62,639 nucleotides of DNA from Acidobacteriota bacterium (GCA_003154775.1 PMES01000072.1:74888-137526), one strand, 5' to 3'; shown: positions 8,592-17,997, counted from the first letter of the stretch. Numbers and translations are program-made. The notes: generated by a model not told the origin, from the sequence alone.

Positions 8592-9247
8592 GGTGCTGCC
8601 TCGAGCACGAGAATGTGGTTATCGCCGAGAATGGATTCGCCGGAAAAAGCAGCGGCCAACAGGCGCATGGTCCACGCGACGGATTTCCGGCTGAGTTGAT
8701 AACCGTGGGCGGGAAAAACGAGGTGCTGGCGAAGCTGGAGGCCAACGAGCGGGAGAAATTGCCGCTGCAGGAGATCGAAGAAGATGGGGGAGATGTGCGT
8801 GGGCTCCCCATGCTCATCCATGGTGCGGATTTTTCCGGCGAGGAAGAACTTGAAACGCGCGGGCAGCGAATCGACATTCGGCGTCGTCAGAACCGCCACG
8901 CCGGTGGGCGCGAGCAACCGGGCAATATTGCGGAGAAACCCGATGGGGCTTTCCACGTGCTCGATAACTTCGATGGCGGTGACCAAGCCGAATTGCCGAG
9001 GGCCCAGGAGAGATGCGAAATCGGGCTGGTTAAAATCGACGGTGATATGGGGAAGCCCGGCCGCAAAACCATTTTTGGTGAGATCCGCAGCGAGGACGTC
9101 GCAACCCATCGCGGCCAATCGCGCGGCCATGGCGCCGGGCCCCGAACCCAGGTCCGCAGCCTTCAGCCCCGGACGGACAAGCCGGACGAGGACATTATTC
9201 CCGACGAAATCATGAAGACCACTGTTGGTCGTTGTAGGAATCATCAC
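8588..9247 (-). CDS. SAM-dependent class I methyltransferase (Methyltransf_11/23 type)
   Basis: The product is 219 residues. SAM-binding motif I is A-D-L-G-S-G-P-G-A-M-A at about residues 32-42, followed by V-L-A-A-D-L-T-K. Later come L-V-T-A-I-E-V-I-E-H-V-E-S-P and G-V-A-V-L-T-T-P-N, hallmarks of small-molecule methyltransferases of the UbiG-like type. Four-base ATGA overlaps occur with the genes on both sides, so it is translationally coupled in the polysaccharide cluster. The likely target is a sugar or lipid-linked intermediate, by context only. Confidence 0.87.
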   Translation of the reverse strand: MMIPTTTNSGLHDFVGNNVLVRLVRPGLKAADLGSGPGAMAARLAAMGCDVLAADLTKNGFAAGLPHITVDFNQPDFASLLGPRQFGLVTAIEVIEHVESPIGFLRNIARLLAPTGVAVLTTPNVDSLPARFKFFLAGKIRTMDEHGEPTHISPIFFDLLQRQFLPLVGLQLRQHLVFPAHGYQLSRKSVAWTMRLLAAAFSGESILGDNHILVLEAAP

Positions 9248-10416
9248 GCGGCCCCGTCCGGCGCAAGACGTCGATAAATTTGGGCGTGTCCTTCTATCAT
9301 ACGACTCAGCACGAAGAAATCGCGCACCCTTTGGTGAGCCGCGATGCCGAGTCGCTGGGAGGCAGCGGGATCATCGAGAAGTTGAACGATTTGACGAGCC
9401 AAGTCGGCGGAATCTCCGGTTTTGAACGTGCGCCCGGCATCTCCCAGGACTTCGACAAAGGCGCCGAGATCGGAGGCCAGAATAGGGATTCCACGAAGCA
9501 TATTTTCAGCAATGACCATACCAAAAACTTCGCCGCCGAGAGAGGGAACGACCAGGAGGTCGGCTGTGGCGAGAAGATCGGCGATTTGAGAGTCGAGGAG
9601 CCGCCCGAGAAAGTACACCTGCGAGGCGAGCTTCCATTCTTCCGCGAGTTTCTGAAGAGCGGCGCGTTCGGGGCCGTCGCCGACAACCTTCAGTTCGATT
9701 GGGCGATTCTGCTGCTGCAGCAGGCGCGCTGCTTCGAGGAGCAAAGGAAGTCCCTTGGTGGTAACAATGCGGCCCAGAAAAACGAGCACTGGGACTGGGC
9801 GGCTGGCTAGGAGCCGCACAAGCGGTGGCGAGATTTGCAGGCCGTGGGGAACGGTCTCGGTTCGGGACAATTGAAGCATTCGGGCCAGCCAGTTGGTTGG
9901 TGTTATGTTCGCGGCGACATGCTGGCAAAGGAACCGCCGAAAGAAGGTAAGCAGCCAGAGATGAAATGACGCAAAAGGCTTGGGGGAAGGCGCGCAAGCC
10001 AGGCAATGTGTGTAACGTTCCGCCATGAAATGGCCGGGGCAAGGGATGTTTTCGGGTTCCTGGAATAACTGCCCGGTCGGACAAATGGTCTGAAAACCGT
10101 GGTGCTCCACGACAACCGGCTTTCGCAACACAAGTCCAAGCAAGATGGGAGAAATGGCGGCACCGGCCACGTGAACCACATCCGCGGAGCGAATGAGTTT
10201 GCGAAGAGAATTGAAATTGGGCTGACGCACCACCGGGAAAGGAAGCGAGGGATCGTCGAAAGAGCCGCGAGGAGTCTGGGTCACGAGAGTCAGCTCAAAC
10301 TCGCCCTGGGCGTGGGAGCTGGCGCGCTGGGACAATCCCCTGGCAAGAGACATCACCACGGTTTCCACGCCGCCAATGCTCGGCGCAAAAAAGTGGGAAT
10401 AGAGCAGGAGCTTCAC
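9244..10416 (-). CDS. GT4-family glycosyltransferase
   Basis: I use the GTG at 10416 (390 residues) because the protein then begins V-K-L-L-L-Y-S-H-F-F-A-P-S-I-G-G-V-E-T, the standard first strand and glycine loop of GT4 enzymes. The longer open frame would overlap the upstream gene and adds 60 residues with no family character. The donor-side motifs are P-V-L-V-F-L-G-R-I-V-T-T-K-G, L-K-V-V-G-D-G-P-E-R and G-G-E-V-F-G-M-V-I-A-E-N-M. A cysteine-containing insert (F-Q-T-I-C-P-T-G... and H-C-L-A-C) sits in the N-terminal domain, as in some GT4 enzymes. It ends in an ATGA overlap with the next methyltransferase gene. Confidence 0.88.
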   Translation of the reverse strand: MKLLLYSHFFAPSIGGVETVVMSLARGLSQRASSHAQGEFELTLVTQTPRGSFDDPSLPFPVVRQPNFNSLRKLIRSADVVHVAGAAISPILLGLVLRKPVVVEHHGFQTICPTGQLFQEPENIPCPGHFMAERYTHCLACAPSPKPFASFHLWLLTFFRRFLCQHVAANITPTNWLARMLQLSRTETVPHGLQISPPLVRLLASRPVPVLVFLGRIVTTKGLPLLLEAARLLQQQNRPIELKVVGDGPERAALQKLAEEWKLASQVYFLGRLLDSQIADLLATADLLVVPSLGGEVFGMVIAENMLRGIPILASDLGAFVEVLGDAGRTFKTGDSADLARQIVQLLDDPAASQRLGIAAHQRVRDFFVLSRMIEGHAQIYRRLAPDGAA

Positions 10417-10483
10417 GACCAACTCTTCTTGAGGGCAGGGAGTCCGAGGACTTTGTGAACGCCATGCGCTGAATGCAACAGCA

Positions 10484-11749
10484 TTAAGAGGCCCTCCCGT
10501 CAGAGGTTGGCCTGCGGCGACGGGCAATCTCAATGGCGCCCAACCAACTATCCAGGCAATCGGCCATGGTCCATGATTCCATTTGGCGGCGCACACCGGC
10601 TTTCAACTGATCAAGAAGAGCCGGATCAGAGAGCACTTTCCTGAGCATGGCGGCAAGCGCAGCGACATCGCCGCAGGGATAGGAGTAGCCGCTCTTGCCC
10701 TCGTGAATCATGTCCCGGCGGCCGAGCACGGCATCGCTTAGAATAACGGGAATTCCAGAGAACATGGCTTCGGGAACGACGAGCGGGCATGGATCGTAAT
10801 CCGAGCAGAGAACAAACAGGTCGGAGGCACTGTAAAAGCCGGGAAGCTGCGAGACGTTGACGAAACCCAGGACACGGACGCGTTCTTGCACATTTAGATG
10901 GCGCGCTTCGTCTTCCAGTTCCTTGCGCAGCGCGCCGTCGCCCGCGAACACAAGATACGCGCCAGCGACGTTGGCAATGGCGAACGCGCGGAGCAGATCG
11001 AGCGGGCGCTTCCAGGGCTGCAGTTTGGCGCAATAGAAAACCACCGGCGCATGCGATGGCACATTCCAGGAAGCGCGAATGGCGAGGGGATGCGATTTTT
11101 GGGCGCGCGCGATCCAGGCATCCTTGTCAGCGCCAGAACGAATGACCATGATGCGCTCCTGGGGCATGCCCAACCGGGTGGCCAATTGAGCAGCCGCAGG
11201 CGAGCCGGCCATCAGAACGTCCACGCTGCGATAGACACCGCCAAGGATGAAGGGCTTGATGGGCTTTTTCCAGCGGGACTGATCGCGAGGCTGCAGGACA
11301 GTGGAATCGGAAGAGATCACCACGGGGATGCCGCGGCTTTTTGCAGCCAGGACGGCTTGCCAGAAGGCGGCGCACATGTAGCCGGTATAGATCACCACGG
11401 CGTCATAGGAACCGCTACGGATGAGTGACCACAGTCTGGAGTTCCACAGTCCGAAGAAAGAACCCACGTTGGACAAAGGAGCCTTTCTGGACAGTTCGAC
11501 CCACGGATAACCATCGAGCAGGGGCTCATCCCACTGGACTTCGACGCCAAATTCAGGATCCAGACTGCGCTCGGCTCCCTGGAGGCTGCAGTAAGCGACC
11601 AGGATCTCCACGCGAGGATCTTGTGCCAGATGTCGGAAGAGGGGGGAAGCATAGGGAACCACGTGGGAACACAGAATCAGCACTTTGAGTCGGCGCACGG
11701 AGGCGGCTGGGCGGGGAACATCCGACTGTCGCGAAGGAATGGCAACCAT
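10484..11749 (-). CDS. GT4-family glycosyltransferase, first gene of the polysaccharide cluster
   Basis: A 421-residue GT-B glycosyltransferase. The start of the core is L-K-V-L-I-L-C-S-H-V-V-P-Y-A-S-P-L-F-R near residue 22, preceded by a short basic tail. The donor domain shows V-V-F-Y-C-A-K-L-Q-P-W-K-R-P and L-V-F-A-G-D-G-A-L-R, then D-P-C-P-L-V-V-P-E-A-M-F-S-G-I-P-V, where the first acid of the E-x7-E pair is Asp. It is the most upstream gene of the minus-strand run and is 67 bases ahead of the next glycosyltransferase. No flippase or initiating transferase is present in the window, so the pathway is incomplete here. Confidence 0.9.
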   Translation of the reverse strand: MVAIPSRQSDVPRPAASVRRLKVLILCSHVVPYASPLFRHLAQDPRVEILVAYCSLQGAERSLDPEFGVEVQWDEPLLDGYPWVELSRKAPLSNVGSFFGLWNSRLWSLIRSGSYDAVVIYTGYMCAAFWQAVLAAKSRGIPVVISSDSTVLQPRDQSRWKKPIKPFILGGVYRSVDVLMAGSPAAAQLATRLGMPQERIMVIRSGADKDAWIARAQKSHPLAIRASWNVPSHAPVVFYCAKLQPWKRPLDLLRAFAIANVAGAYLVFAGDGALRKELEDEARHLNVQERVRVLGFVNVSQLPGFYSASDLFVLCSDYDPCPLVVPEAMFSGIPVILSDAVLGRRDMIHEGKSGYSYPCGDVAALAAMLRKVLSDPALLDQLKAGVRRQMESWTMADCLDSWLGAIEIARRRRPTSDGRAS

Positions 11750-11762
11750 GGTTTGAAGGTCA

Positions 11763-11768
11763 AGTATA
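11763..11768 (-). promoter_or_regulatory. Candidate -10 element for the polysaccharide cluster
   Basis: On the minus strand TATACT lies 13 bases ahead of the ATG at 11749, which would give a very short leader. No good -35 was seen, so this is weak. A plus-strand TGCTAGACT (11794-11802) could be an extended -10 for the divergent yebC. Confidence 0.3.
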
Positions 11769-12005
11769 GCGGGTTTCGGAGCAGGCGCGGGTGTGCTAGA
11801 CTGGCGTGGTTTGGACTCCTAGCGCCTGACAGGCCGTTGATTCAGGGGTAGCTACCGGCGGGTTATTAAGGCACCGTTGGCACTCGGCTCGCAGGTTTCC
11901 GCAGGACGAATCCCCGCGACTGGGTGTGCCGCGAGAGGGACCCGCGGCCAAGCCAAAAATTGCACGGCCTGCACAGGGCCACTAGTCATAAGAAGAGGAA
12001 TTGTC

Positions 12006-12761
12006 ATGTCTGGCCATTCAAAGTGGGCGACAATCAAGCACAAGAAGGCGGCCACCGACGCAAAACGCGGCCGCATTTTCACGCGTCTAATCCGCGAAAT
12101 CACCATCGCCGCGCGCATTGGCGGCGGCGACCCCAACACCAACCCGCGCTTACGCACAGCGATCCTGTCCGGGAAGAACGAAAATATGCCCAACGAAAAT
12201 ATCGAGCGGGCGGTACTGCGCGGCACAGGCCAACTGGAAGGCGAGCAGTTTGAAGAAGTGACATTCGAGGGGTACGGCCCCGGCGGCGTGGGAATGCTGA
12301 TTCAGGTAGTCACTAGCAATCGCAACCGAATCGTTGGCGAGTTCCGCCACATGATCAGCAAGAATGGCGGAAACATGGCGGAGGCTGGCGCGGTTGGTTG
12401 GATGTTCCACCGCAAAGGCGAAATCAACGTACCCAAGGAAGCCGCGAGCGAAGACAAACTTCTAGACATAGTTCTGGAAGCAGGCGCCGAGGATATGAAG
12501 GACGACGGGTCGGCGTGGTACATCGTGACGCCGCCGGAATCGCTGGAGGCGGTGAAAGAAGCACTGGTGAAGGCCGGGATCAAGCCTGCTTCCGCGGAGT
12601 TGGCATTGGTGCCGCAGAACTACATCAAGCTTACCGGGCAGCAGGCCTCGCAGATGTTGCGGCTGGTGGAAGCCTTGGAAGAGCACGACGACGTGCAGCA
12701 CGTATACGCCAACTTCGATATCGACGAATCGGAGATTCAGGCGGCAGTTAGCGCAAACTAA
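12006..12761 (+). CDS. yebC: YebC/PmpR-family protein (translation factor/transcriptional regulator)
   Basis: The ATG at 12006 follows AGAGGAA and gives the canonical start S-G-H-S-K-W-A-T-I-K-H-K-K-A-A-T-D-A-K-R-G. The product is 251 residues, the usual length. Further family markers are N-P-R-L-R-T-A-I, M-P-N-E-N-I-E-R-A, G-Y-G-P-G-G-V-G and the C-terminal L-E-E-H-D-D-V-Q-H-V-Y-A-N-F-D-I. Members are cytoplasmic; they have been described as DNA-binding regulators and, more recently, as helpers of ribosomes at proline-rich stretches. It lies upstream of ruvC, a common arrangement, but a strong terminator stands between the two. Confidence 0.96.
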   Translation: MSGHSKWATIKHKKAATDAKRGRIFTRLIREITIAARIGGGDPNTNPRLRTAILSGKNENMPNENIERAVLRGTGQLEGEQFEEVTFEGYGPGGVGMLIQVVTSNRNRIVGEFRHMISKNGGNMAEAGAVGWMFHRKGEINVPKEAASEDKLLDIVLEAGAEDMKDDGSAWYIVTPPESLEAVKEALVKAGIKPASAELALVPQNYIKLTGQQASQMLRLVEALEEHDDVQHVYANFDIDESEIQAAVSAN

Positions 12762-12778
12762 GCAACGTTTTTCAGCAG

Positions 12779-12809
12779 CGGCCATCGGGCGAGTCTCGAT
12801 GGCCGTTTT
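12779..12809 (+). terminator. Intrinsic terminator after yebC
   Basis: There is a 9-bp perfect stem, CGGCCATCG at 12779-12787 with CGATGGCCG at 12797-12805, a 9-base loop, then TTTT. It lies between yebC and ruvC, so ruvC needs its own promoter or read-through. Confidence 0.85.
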
Positions 12810-12913
12810 GCTTTCAGGACTGTTTTGCCGCGAGAATGTGGTGGAAGAGGGTTGGGGTTCGCCGTAGACTAGCAAAAGTGGGCGAGAAAACGAACGAAGA
12901 CGGGAAGGCCAGA

Positions 12914-13516
12914 ATGTTTCGCGTGCTGGGAGTAGATCCGGCGTCGGCGGGACCCACGGGCTACGGCATCGTCGAGAGTGACGGCAAGACGTGCCGGGTG
13001 CTGCACTATGGAGCGCTGCGCGTGGCGGCGAAACGTCAGAAGGCGTCGAGGGGAGCGGCGCTGCAGGACGTGCACAAGCTGCTTTGTGATTTGCTGGAGG
13101 AATTTGCGCCACAGGCGATGGCGGTGGAATCGGTGTTCACCGCGTTGAATATGAGAACGGCGCTGCGGCTGGCGGAAGTGCGCGGCGTGGTGCTGCTGGC
13201 GGCCGAGCAACACGGCGTGGAGGTATTCAGTTACGCACCTCGCGAAGTGAAGGCATGCGTTGCAGGGCACGGCCAAGCCGATAAAAAACAGATGCAGGCC
13301 ATGGTGCGAGCCTTGCTGGCAATGAAAGAAACGCCGGAACCATCGGACGCGGCGGACGCATTGGCCGTGGCGTTGTGTCATATTCAGGCGGAGCAGTTGC
13401 AGCGGCGCTTCGGCGTACAACGCGCGGCATCCGGTGAACGAAAAATCAATCCGGTGGGTGCGCTGGCGGGTCACGCAACAGGCCACCGCGCCGCCGGTAT
13501 CTTAACAAACCAATGA
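12914..13516 (+). CDS. ruvC: Holliday junction endodeoxyribonuclease RuvC
   Basis: The ATG at 12914 gives 200 residues starting M-F-R-V-L-G-V-D-P-A. The four acidic catalytic positions are visible: D8 (G-V-D-P), E72 (V-E-S-V-F), and D145 and D148 (P-S-D-A-A-D-A-L). The N-M-R-T-A-L-R-L-A-E-V-R-G segment is also conserved. RuvC dimers cut Holliday junctions during recombinational repair with RuvAB. No ruvA or ruvB lies next to it; instead the stop overlaps the start of a secreted-protein gene by four bases (ATGA). The tail after about residue 165 is longer than usual and not conserved. Confidence 0.95.
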   Translation: MFRVLGVDPASAGPTGYGIVESDGKTCRVLHYGALRVAAKRQKASRGAALQDVHKLLCDLLEEFAPQAMAVESVFTALNMRTALRLAEVRGVVLLAAEQHGVEVFSYAPREVKACVAGHGQADKKQMQAMVRALLAMKETPEPSDAADALAVALCHIQAEQLQRRFGVQRAASGERKINPVGALAGHATGHRAAGILTNQ

Positions 13517-14172
13517 GCTTCCTCCTCCGCCGCGTGGTGATTTTCTCGCTGGTGCTATCGATGTGGGCAGCGGCGATGCCCGCTGTGGCTGCGCCGGCGG
13601 GCAGTGTTTTTACGTACCGGCGGGTGTTCAAGTCCAGCGTGCCAGAGTTCATCGAGATCAAGATTCCGGAGAGCTCCGGGAATGCCAGCTATGAAATCCG
13701 CCAGTTGGACGAGGACGCGGGATCGACACCATTTGAGGTTGGCGTGGGACTGCGCGCGAAGATTTTCGAGCTGGCCGGGCAGTTGAACCACTTCAAGGGG
13801 CTGGATTTGGATGTGCACCGGAAGATCGCGAACCTGGGGGAAAAGACGTTCCACTGGGAAGCGCCGGGCGAATCGTACGAAGTGAAGTTCAATTACACGC
13901 TCAACACACAGGCGACACATTTGCTGCAGATTTGCGAGGGACTGGCGCGCCAGCAGGAATTGCTCGACTTGCTGAAGAGGCGCATGAAGTATGACCGGCT
14001 TGGCGTGAACGACGCCCTGCTGCAATTTGAGAACGACATGATGAAGGGAGTTTTGCCCGAGCCCCAGCGGGCATTGCCGCTGCTTGACCAGATCGCGGGG
14101 GATTCGCGCTTCGTGGAAATCGCGCGACAGCGGGCGCGAGCCCTGGCGGAACGCGTGAGGCATACGGTCTGA
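13513..14172 (+). CDS. Secreted protein of unknown function, coupled to ruvC
   Basis: This 219-residue protein has an N-terminal signal peptide (R-R-V-V-I-F-S-L-V-L-S-M-W-A-A-A-M-P, with an A-V-A-A-P cleavage-like region near 28). The mature part is a soluble domain with beta strands in the first half and a long helical second half (from about residue 135). It has no cysteines apart from one in C-E-G-L-A-R, and no recognised motif. It overlaps the ruvC stop by ATGA, so translation is coupled, yet the products would act in different compartments. I do not recognise the family. Confidence 0.72.
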   Translation: MSFLLRRVVIFSLVLSMWAAAMPAVAAPAGSVFTYRRVFKSSVPEFIEIKIPESSGNASYEIRQLDEDAGSTPFEVGVGLRAKIFELAGQLNHFKGLDLDVHRKIANLGEKTFHWEAPGESYEVKFNYTLNTQATHLLQICEGLARQQELLDLLKRRMKYDRLGVNDALLQFENDMMKGVLPEPQRALPLLDQIAGDSRFVEIARQRARALAERVRHTV

Positions 14173-14596
14173 ATCCCCGTCGTTAGGTTGTTGACACCTC
14201 CGTCTTCAAGATTAAGAGTGACTGCAGTTTGATCCTGGGGCCAGTGGAGCGTCCGTGGACTTCTTCGAGTGCAGGAGCCGGTGAAGTGACTGGGGTAATG
14301 CCTGGGAACGTTTGTCCGATCCTCCGGGTCCGTGCTGCGGAGTAGCCGCACCCAAGGTCATGTCTGGTTAGGTACAGGCAATTTGTTCCAATTTTCATAG
14401 GGGCTATGTTTGAGTGGATTTGGCTTCGCGATTGACGCGCTCTGCGATTTGCTCTGTTCCTATATGTGGAACAAAATAAGATGGTTAGTAATATGGCCGT
14501 GGGCCCAAAGGCCAGATGCAATATGGTGGTGCATTTGCCTAGAAATTAGACATTAGTTGGTTGCTCCCTATTAGATTCGTGAAACCAGGAGGGTAT
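14173..14596. other. Long leader of the first receptor gene
   Basis: No gene was found. A perfect 6-bp inverted repeat (TGTTCC 14455-14460, GGAACA 14468-14473, 7-base spacer) sits about 120 bases upstream of the receptor start and may be an operator. A TTGACG at 14432-14437 is -35-like but has no matching -10 at normal spacing. The strong ribosome binding site AGGAGGG lies at 14587-14593. Confidence 0.4.
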
Positions 14597-17500
14597 ATGA
14601 AGTACGGCTTTAAAGGCGTTTTGGCCTTTGCAGGTCTGGCTGCGCTGGTACTAGGTCTACTTGTAGTTGGCGTAGCACAATCCCAGATCGTCAGCGGCAA
14701 CCTTGTTGGGACGGTGTATGACAAAACGGCGGCGGTAGTGCCGAATGCCACCGTGGAAGCAGTGAACGTAGATACAAACGTAAAGTACACAACACAGGCA
14801 AACGGCCAGGGAGAATACGGGTTCACCAACCTTCCGGTTGGCACGTACAATGTGTCGGCGTCGGCTCCCAACTTTGCCACGACGAGGGTGCAAGACTTTA
14901 GAGTCGATTTGAATAAGACGTCCACGCTGCCAATCACGCTGGAGGTGCGCGGTACCGTGTCGACGGTGGAGGTGATCGGCGGAGCCCAATCAATAGAGAC
15001 AACGACGGCCCAGGTTACCAACGATTTTACCGAACAACAGATCGCGGATTTGCCTTCGGCAACATTGGGCAGTGGCGTGTTGAACCTCTCCCTGCTCAAT
15101 GCGGGAGTTGCGTCGAGCGGGGGCGTGGGAGTGGGCAGCGGGCCTTCGGTGGGCGGTCAGCGTCCGCGGAACAACAACTTCACGATCGAAGGCGTGGACA
15201 ATAACGACTATAGCGTCACCGGGCCTCTAGTTACTGTGCCGAACGATGCCGTGGCGGAGTTTTCCGTACTGCAGAACCAGGTTTCACCGGGTTTCGGGCA
15301 CTCCTCGGGCGGTCAATTCAACACCGTTGTAAAGAGCGGCACGAATGACTATCACGGCCTCGCATTCATTTACAACCAGAACCGGAATTACGATGCCCTG
15401 GATACTTTGCAGAAACGGGACGGCGTCACCACAGTGCCGAGATATGACAACAACCGCTTTGGGGGCGATTTCGGGGGCCCGATCCTGAAGAACAAGCTTT
15501 TCTTCTTTGCGGACTATGAGTATCAACCCGTAGGCCAGGCGGGAGTGCCGGGGGCGGTTTGCGCGCCATCCGCCTCGGGCATCAGCGCTATCAATTCCTA
15601 TCCGGGACTGTCGCAGGTGAACGTATCGGAGTTTGAAAAGTACGTTCCGGTGGGCACGATCTCGCAAGCGAACTCCGGCTGCCCGACTCTACAATGGCCG
15701 AGTGGCACAGGCACGATACCGGTCGAGACCCTGGGGCTCTCGTTTTTGTCGCCGAGTTACTACAACGAGAAGTACCTCACCACCAGCATGGACTATAACA
15801 TTTCGTCCAGCGACCAGTTGCGCGGCCGCTATATCTATAACAACTATGGCGGACTTGACACCGCTGCGACCCTCCCAGTGTTCTACCAGACCGAACCTTC
15901 TAGGTATCACCTCGTGGCGATCAGCGAGTACCACACGTTCAATGCGCATCTGACGAACGAGTTGCGCTTGGGTTTCAATCGCTACGGCTACCAGGATCCC
16001 GCCGGCAACTTTTCCTATCCCGGCCTGGACATGTTTCCGAATCTCGAATTCGGCGATTTGGGATGGCTGCAGATCGGCCCGGATGGGAATGCGCCCCAGT
16101 ACGGTACGCAGAACATTTACCAGCTTGCCGACTCGGTAAACTGGACGAAGGGCAGCCACACGTTGACGTTTGGGATTGAGGGCAAGAAGTTAATCGCTCC
16201 GTCTTCGTTCACGCAGAGGGAGCGCGGCGATTATGAATACAACAACGTGCTGTCCTTCTTCCAAGACCTGGTTCCGGACGCAGTGGCGGAGCGCAGCGGG
16301 GGCAATGCGATCTATGAGGGAAACCGCTCCTCCGTTTACTGGTATGTGAACGACAACTGGCGGCTTCGCCCGAACTTTACAGTGAACCTTGGCGTAAGGT
16401 ACGAGTACACGACGATTCCCTATACCGAAACGCTTCAGTCGCTGAACGCCATTGCCAGCGTGCCCGGACTCGTAACCTTTGCGTCGCCAAAGGCTCCCAC
16501 GAATGACTGGGAACCCAAAATCGGGTTTGCGTACTCACCGGGCACAAGTGGGAAGACCTCGATTCGGGCAGGCTTTTCCTTGTCCTACGATGTTCTCTTT
16601 GACAACCTTGGGCTGCTGACGCTGCCACCGGAGTTGAGCACCACGGTTGACTGTACGGGCGCAACTAGCGCCAGCGCCAGTTGCCCGGTGGCGCCGTTTC
16701 TTGCCAGTGGCGGCATTCCGCCCGGAAAAGGCGGTGTCACCACTTACCCGGACCAGGCAACCGCAGCCTACAATACGTCCGCCGATCTTCCGGTCAATAC
16801 GAAATACCCGAAAGCAATTACGTGGAACTTGGGTGTACAGCACAGCTTCGGCAATGATTACACGGTCGAAATTCGCTACCTGGGCACGCGGGGACTATTT
16901 CTTCCCGTGCAGACTCGCCTAAACGCGGCGGCTCAGGTCACGCCGACGGTTAATTTGCCAACCTACACGACGGCTCCAAGCCAGGCAGCGTTGGATGCTC
17001 TTCCCTACAACTTGAATGGGATCGAGAATGGAGCATACGGGAATGGTGACGGCCTGGTGCCAGCCTGGGAAAACGCCGGGTTCTACGGCGCCTACATAAC
17101 ATCCTACCAGCCGTGGGGCGCCTCAACCTACCATGGGCTGGCGGTGCAGGTTAATAAGCGCATGAGTCATGGGCTGCAACTTATCGGATCCTACACCTTT
17201 AGCCACGACATTGATAATTCCACAGCCGAGGTTTTCAGCACCGTGTTGGCGCCGCGGCGTCCGCAGAACTTCCAGGATCAGGCTGCGGAGCGGGCCAATT
17301 CGATTCTGGATCACCGGCATCGTTTGACTCTTGGATTGGTCTACAATTTGCCGTACTTCAAACAGGGGAACTGGCTCGAAAGAAACGTACTTGGCAACTG
17401 GGAGTTTGACCCGGTGTATATCTTCCAGTCTGGACAATGGGTGACGGCACAGAGCGCCGACGATGCGAATTTGAACGGCGACTCGTGGACTGACCGCACG

Positions 17501-17953
17501 ATCTGGAACGCCAAGGGCACGCCGGGAACTGGGTCGCCGGTGAATGCCTTGACCAACAGCAGCGGTGATGTTGTTGCGTACTGCGCATGCGGGCCGGCCG
17601 TAGACGGCGTGCCGACGAATCCGAGTGCCCAGTACATCCAGGCCAGCTATGGCGCCTTGGCGAACGTGGGCCGGAATACCATGCAACTGCCTCCGATCAA
17701 TAACATCGACGTGGCCGCGGGCAAGACGATTGCGTTTTCCGAACGCTACAAGGTCACTTTCATGGTTCAGGCAATCAACCTGTTTAACCACCCACAGTGG
17801 ATAGGCGGCTATTTAAACGATATCGCCCCGATTGGATACACGGGCTCTCAGCGGAGCATGCTGGAGCCTCAGTCCGCATTATTTAACACTCCGTCGGCGG
17901 TGTTCTCGAGCAATCCGCGGTATCTGCAACTGACGCTAAAGGTTGCGTTCTGA
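14597..17953 (+). CDS. OAR-like TonB-dependent outer-membrane receptor with carboxypeptidase-regulatory N-domain
   Basis: The ATG at 14597 follows AGGAGGG by three bases; the product is 1118 residues. Order of parts: signal peptide (about 1-30), carboxypeptidase-regulatory-like domain (about 33-115; G-T-V-Y-D-K-T-A-A-V-V-P-N-A, G-E-Y-G-F-T-N-L-P-V-G), plug domain with R-P-R-N-N-N-F-T-I-E-G-V-D-N-N-D-Y, then a large beta-barrel ending in L-T-L-K-V-A-F with the C-terminal Phe used for outer-membrane insertion. Such proteins are strongly expanded in Acidobacteriota and are thought to import large or scarce substrates or act in adhesion. The substrate is unknown. It has its own terminator immediately after. 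Confidence 0.9.
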   Translation: MKYGFKGVLAFAGLAALVLGLLVVGVAQSQIVSGNLVGTVYDKTAAVVPNATVEAVNVDTNVKYTTQANGQGEYGFTNLPVGTYNVSASAPNFATTRVQDFRVDLNKTSTLPITLEVRGTVSTVEVIGGAQSIETTTAQVTNDFTEQQIADLPSATLGSGVLNLSLLNAGVASSGGVGVGSGPSVGGQRPRNNNFTIEGVDNNDYSVTGPLVTVPNDAVAEFSVLQNQVSPGFGHSSGGQFNTVVKSGTNDYHGLAFIYNQNRNYDALDTLQKRDGVTTVPRYDNNRFGGDFGGPILKNKLFFFADYEYQPVGQAGVPGAVCAPSASGISAINSYPGLSQVNVSEFEKYVPVGTISQANSGCPTLQWPSGTGTIPVETLGLSFLSPSYYNEKYLTTSMDYNISSSDQLRGRYIYNNYGGLDTAATLPVFYQTEPSRYHLVAISEYHTFNAHLTNELRLGFNRYGYQDPAGNFSYPGLDMFPNLEFGDLGWLQIGPDGNAPQYGTQNIYQLADSVNWTKGSHTLTFGIEGKKLIAPSSFTQRERGDYEYNNVLSFFQDLVPDAVAERSGGNAIYEGNRSSVYWYVNDNWRLRPNFTVNLGVRYEYTTIPYTETLQSLNAIASVPGLVTFASPKAPTNDWEPKIGFAYSPGTSGKTSIRAGFSLSYDVLFDNLGLLTLPPELSTTVDCTGATSASASCPVAPFLASGGIPPGKGGVTTYPDQATAAYNTSADLPVNTKYPKAITWNLGVQHSFGNDYTVEIRYLGTRGLFLPVQTRLNAAAQVTPTVNLPTYTTAPSQAALDALPYNLNGIENGAYGNGDGLVPAWENAGFYGAYITSYQPWGASTYHGLAVQVNKRMSHGLQLIGSYTFSHDIDNSTAEVFSTVLAPRRPQNFQDQAAERANSILDHRHRLTLGLVYNLPYFKQGNWLERNVLGNWEFDPVYIFQSGQWVTAQSADDANLNGDSWTDRTIWNAKGTPGTGSPVNALTNSSGDVVAYCACGPAVDGVPTNPSAQYIQASYGALANVGRNTMQLPPINNIDVAAGKTIAFSERYKVTFMVQAINLFNHPQWIGGYLNDIAPIGYTGSQRSMLEPQSALFNTPSAVFSSNPRYLQLTLKVAF

Positions 17954-17997
17954 ACATTTAGCCCTCTTCGCCGCATCAAAGCGGAAAGCGGGATTTG

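Noticed and set aside
13318-13346. Atypical spacing of acids at the ruvC C-terminal motif
   Set aside because: P-S-D-A-A-D-A-L is the normal RuvC arrangement; all four acids are present.
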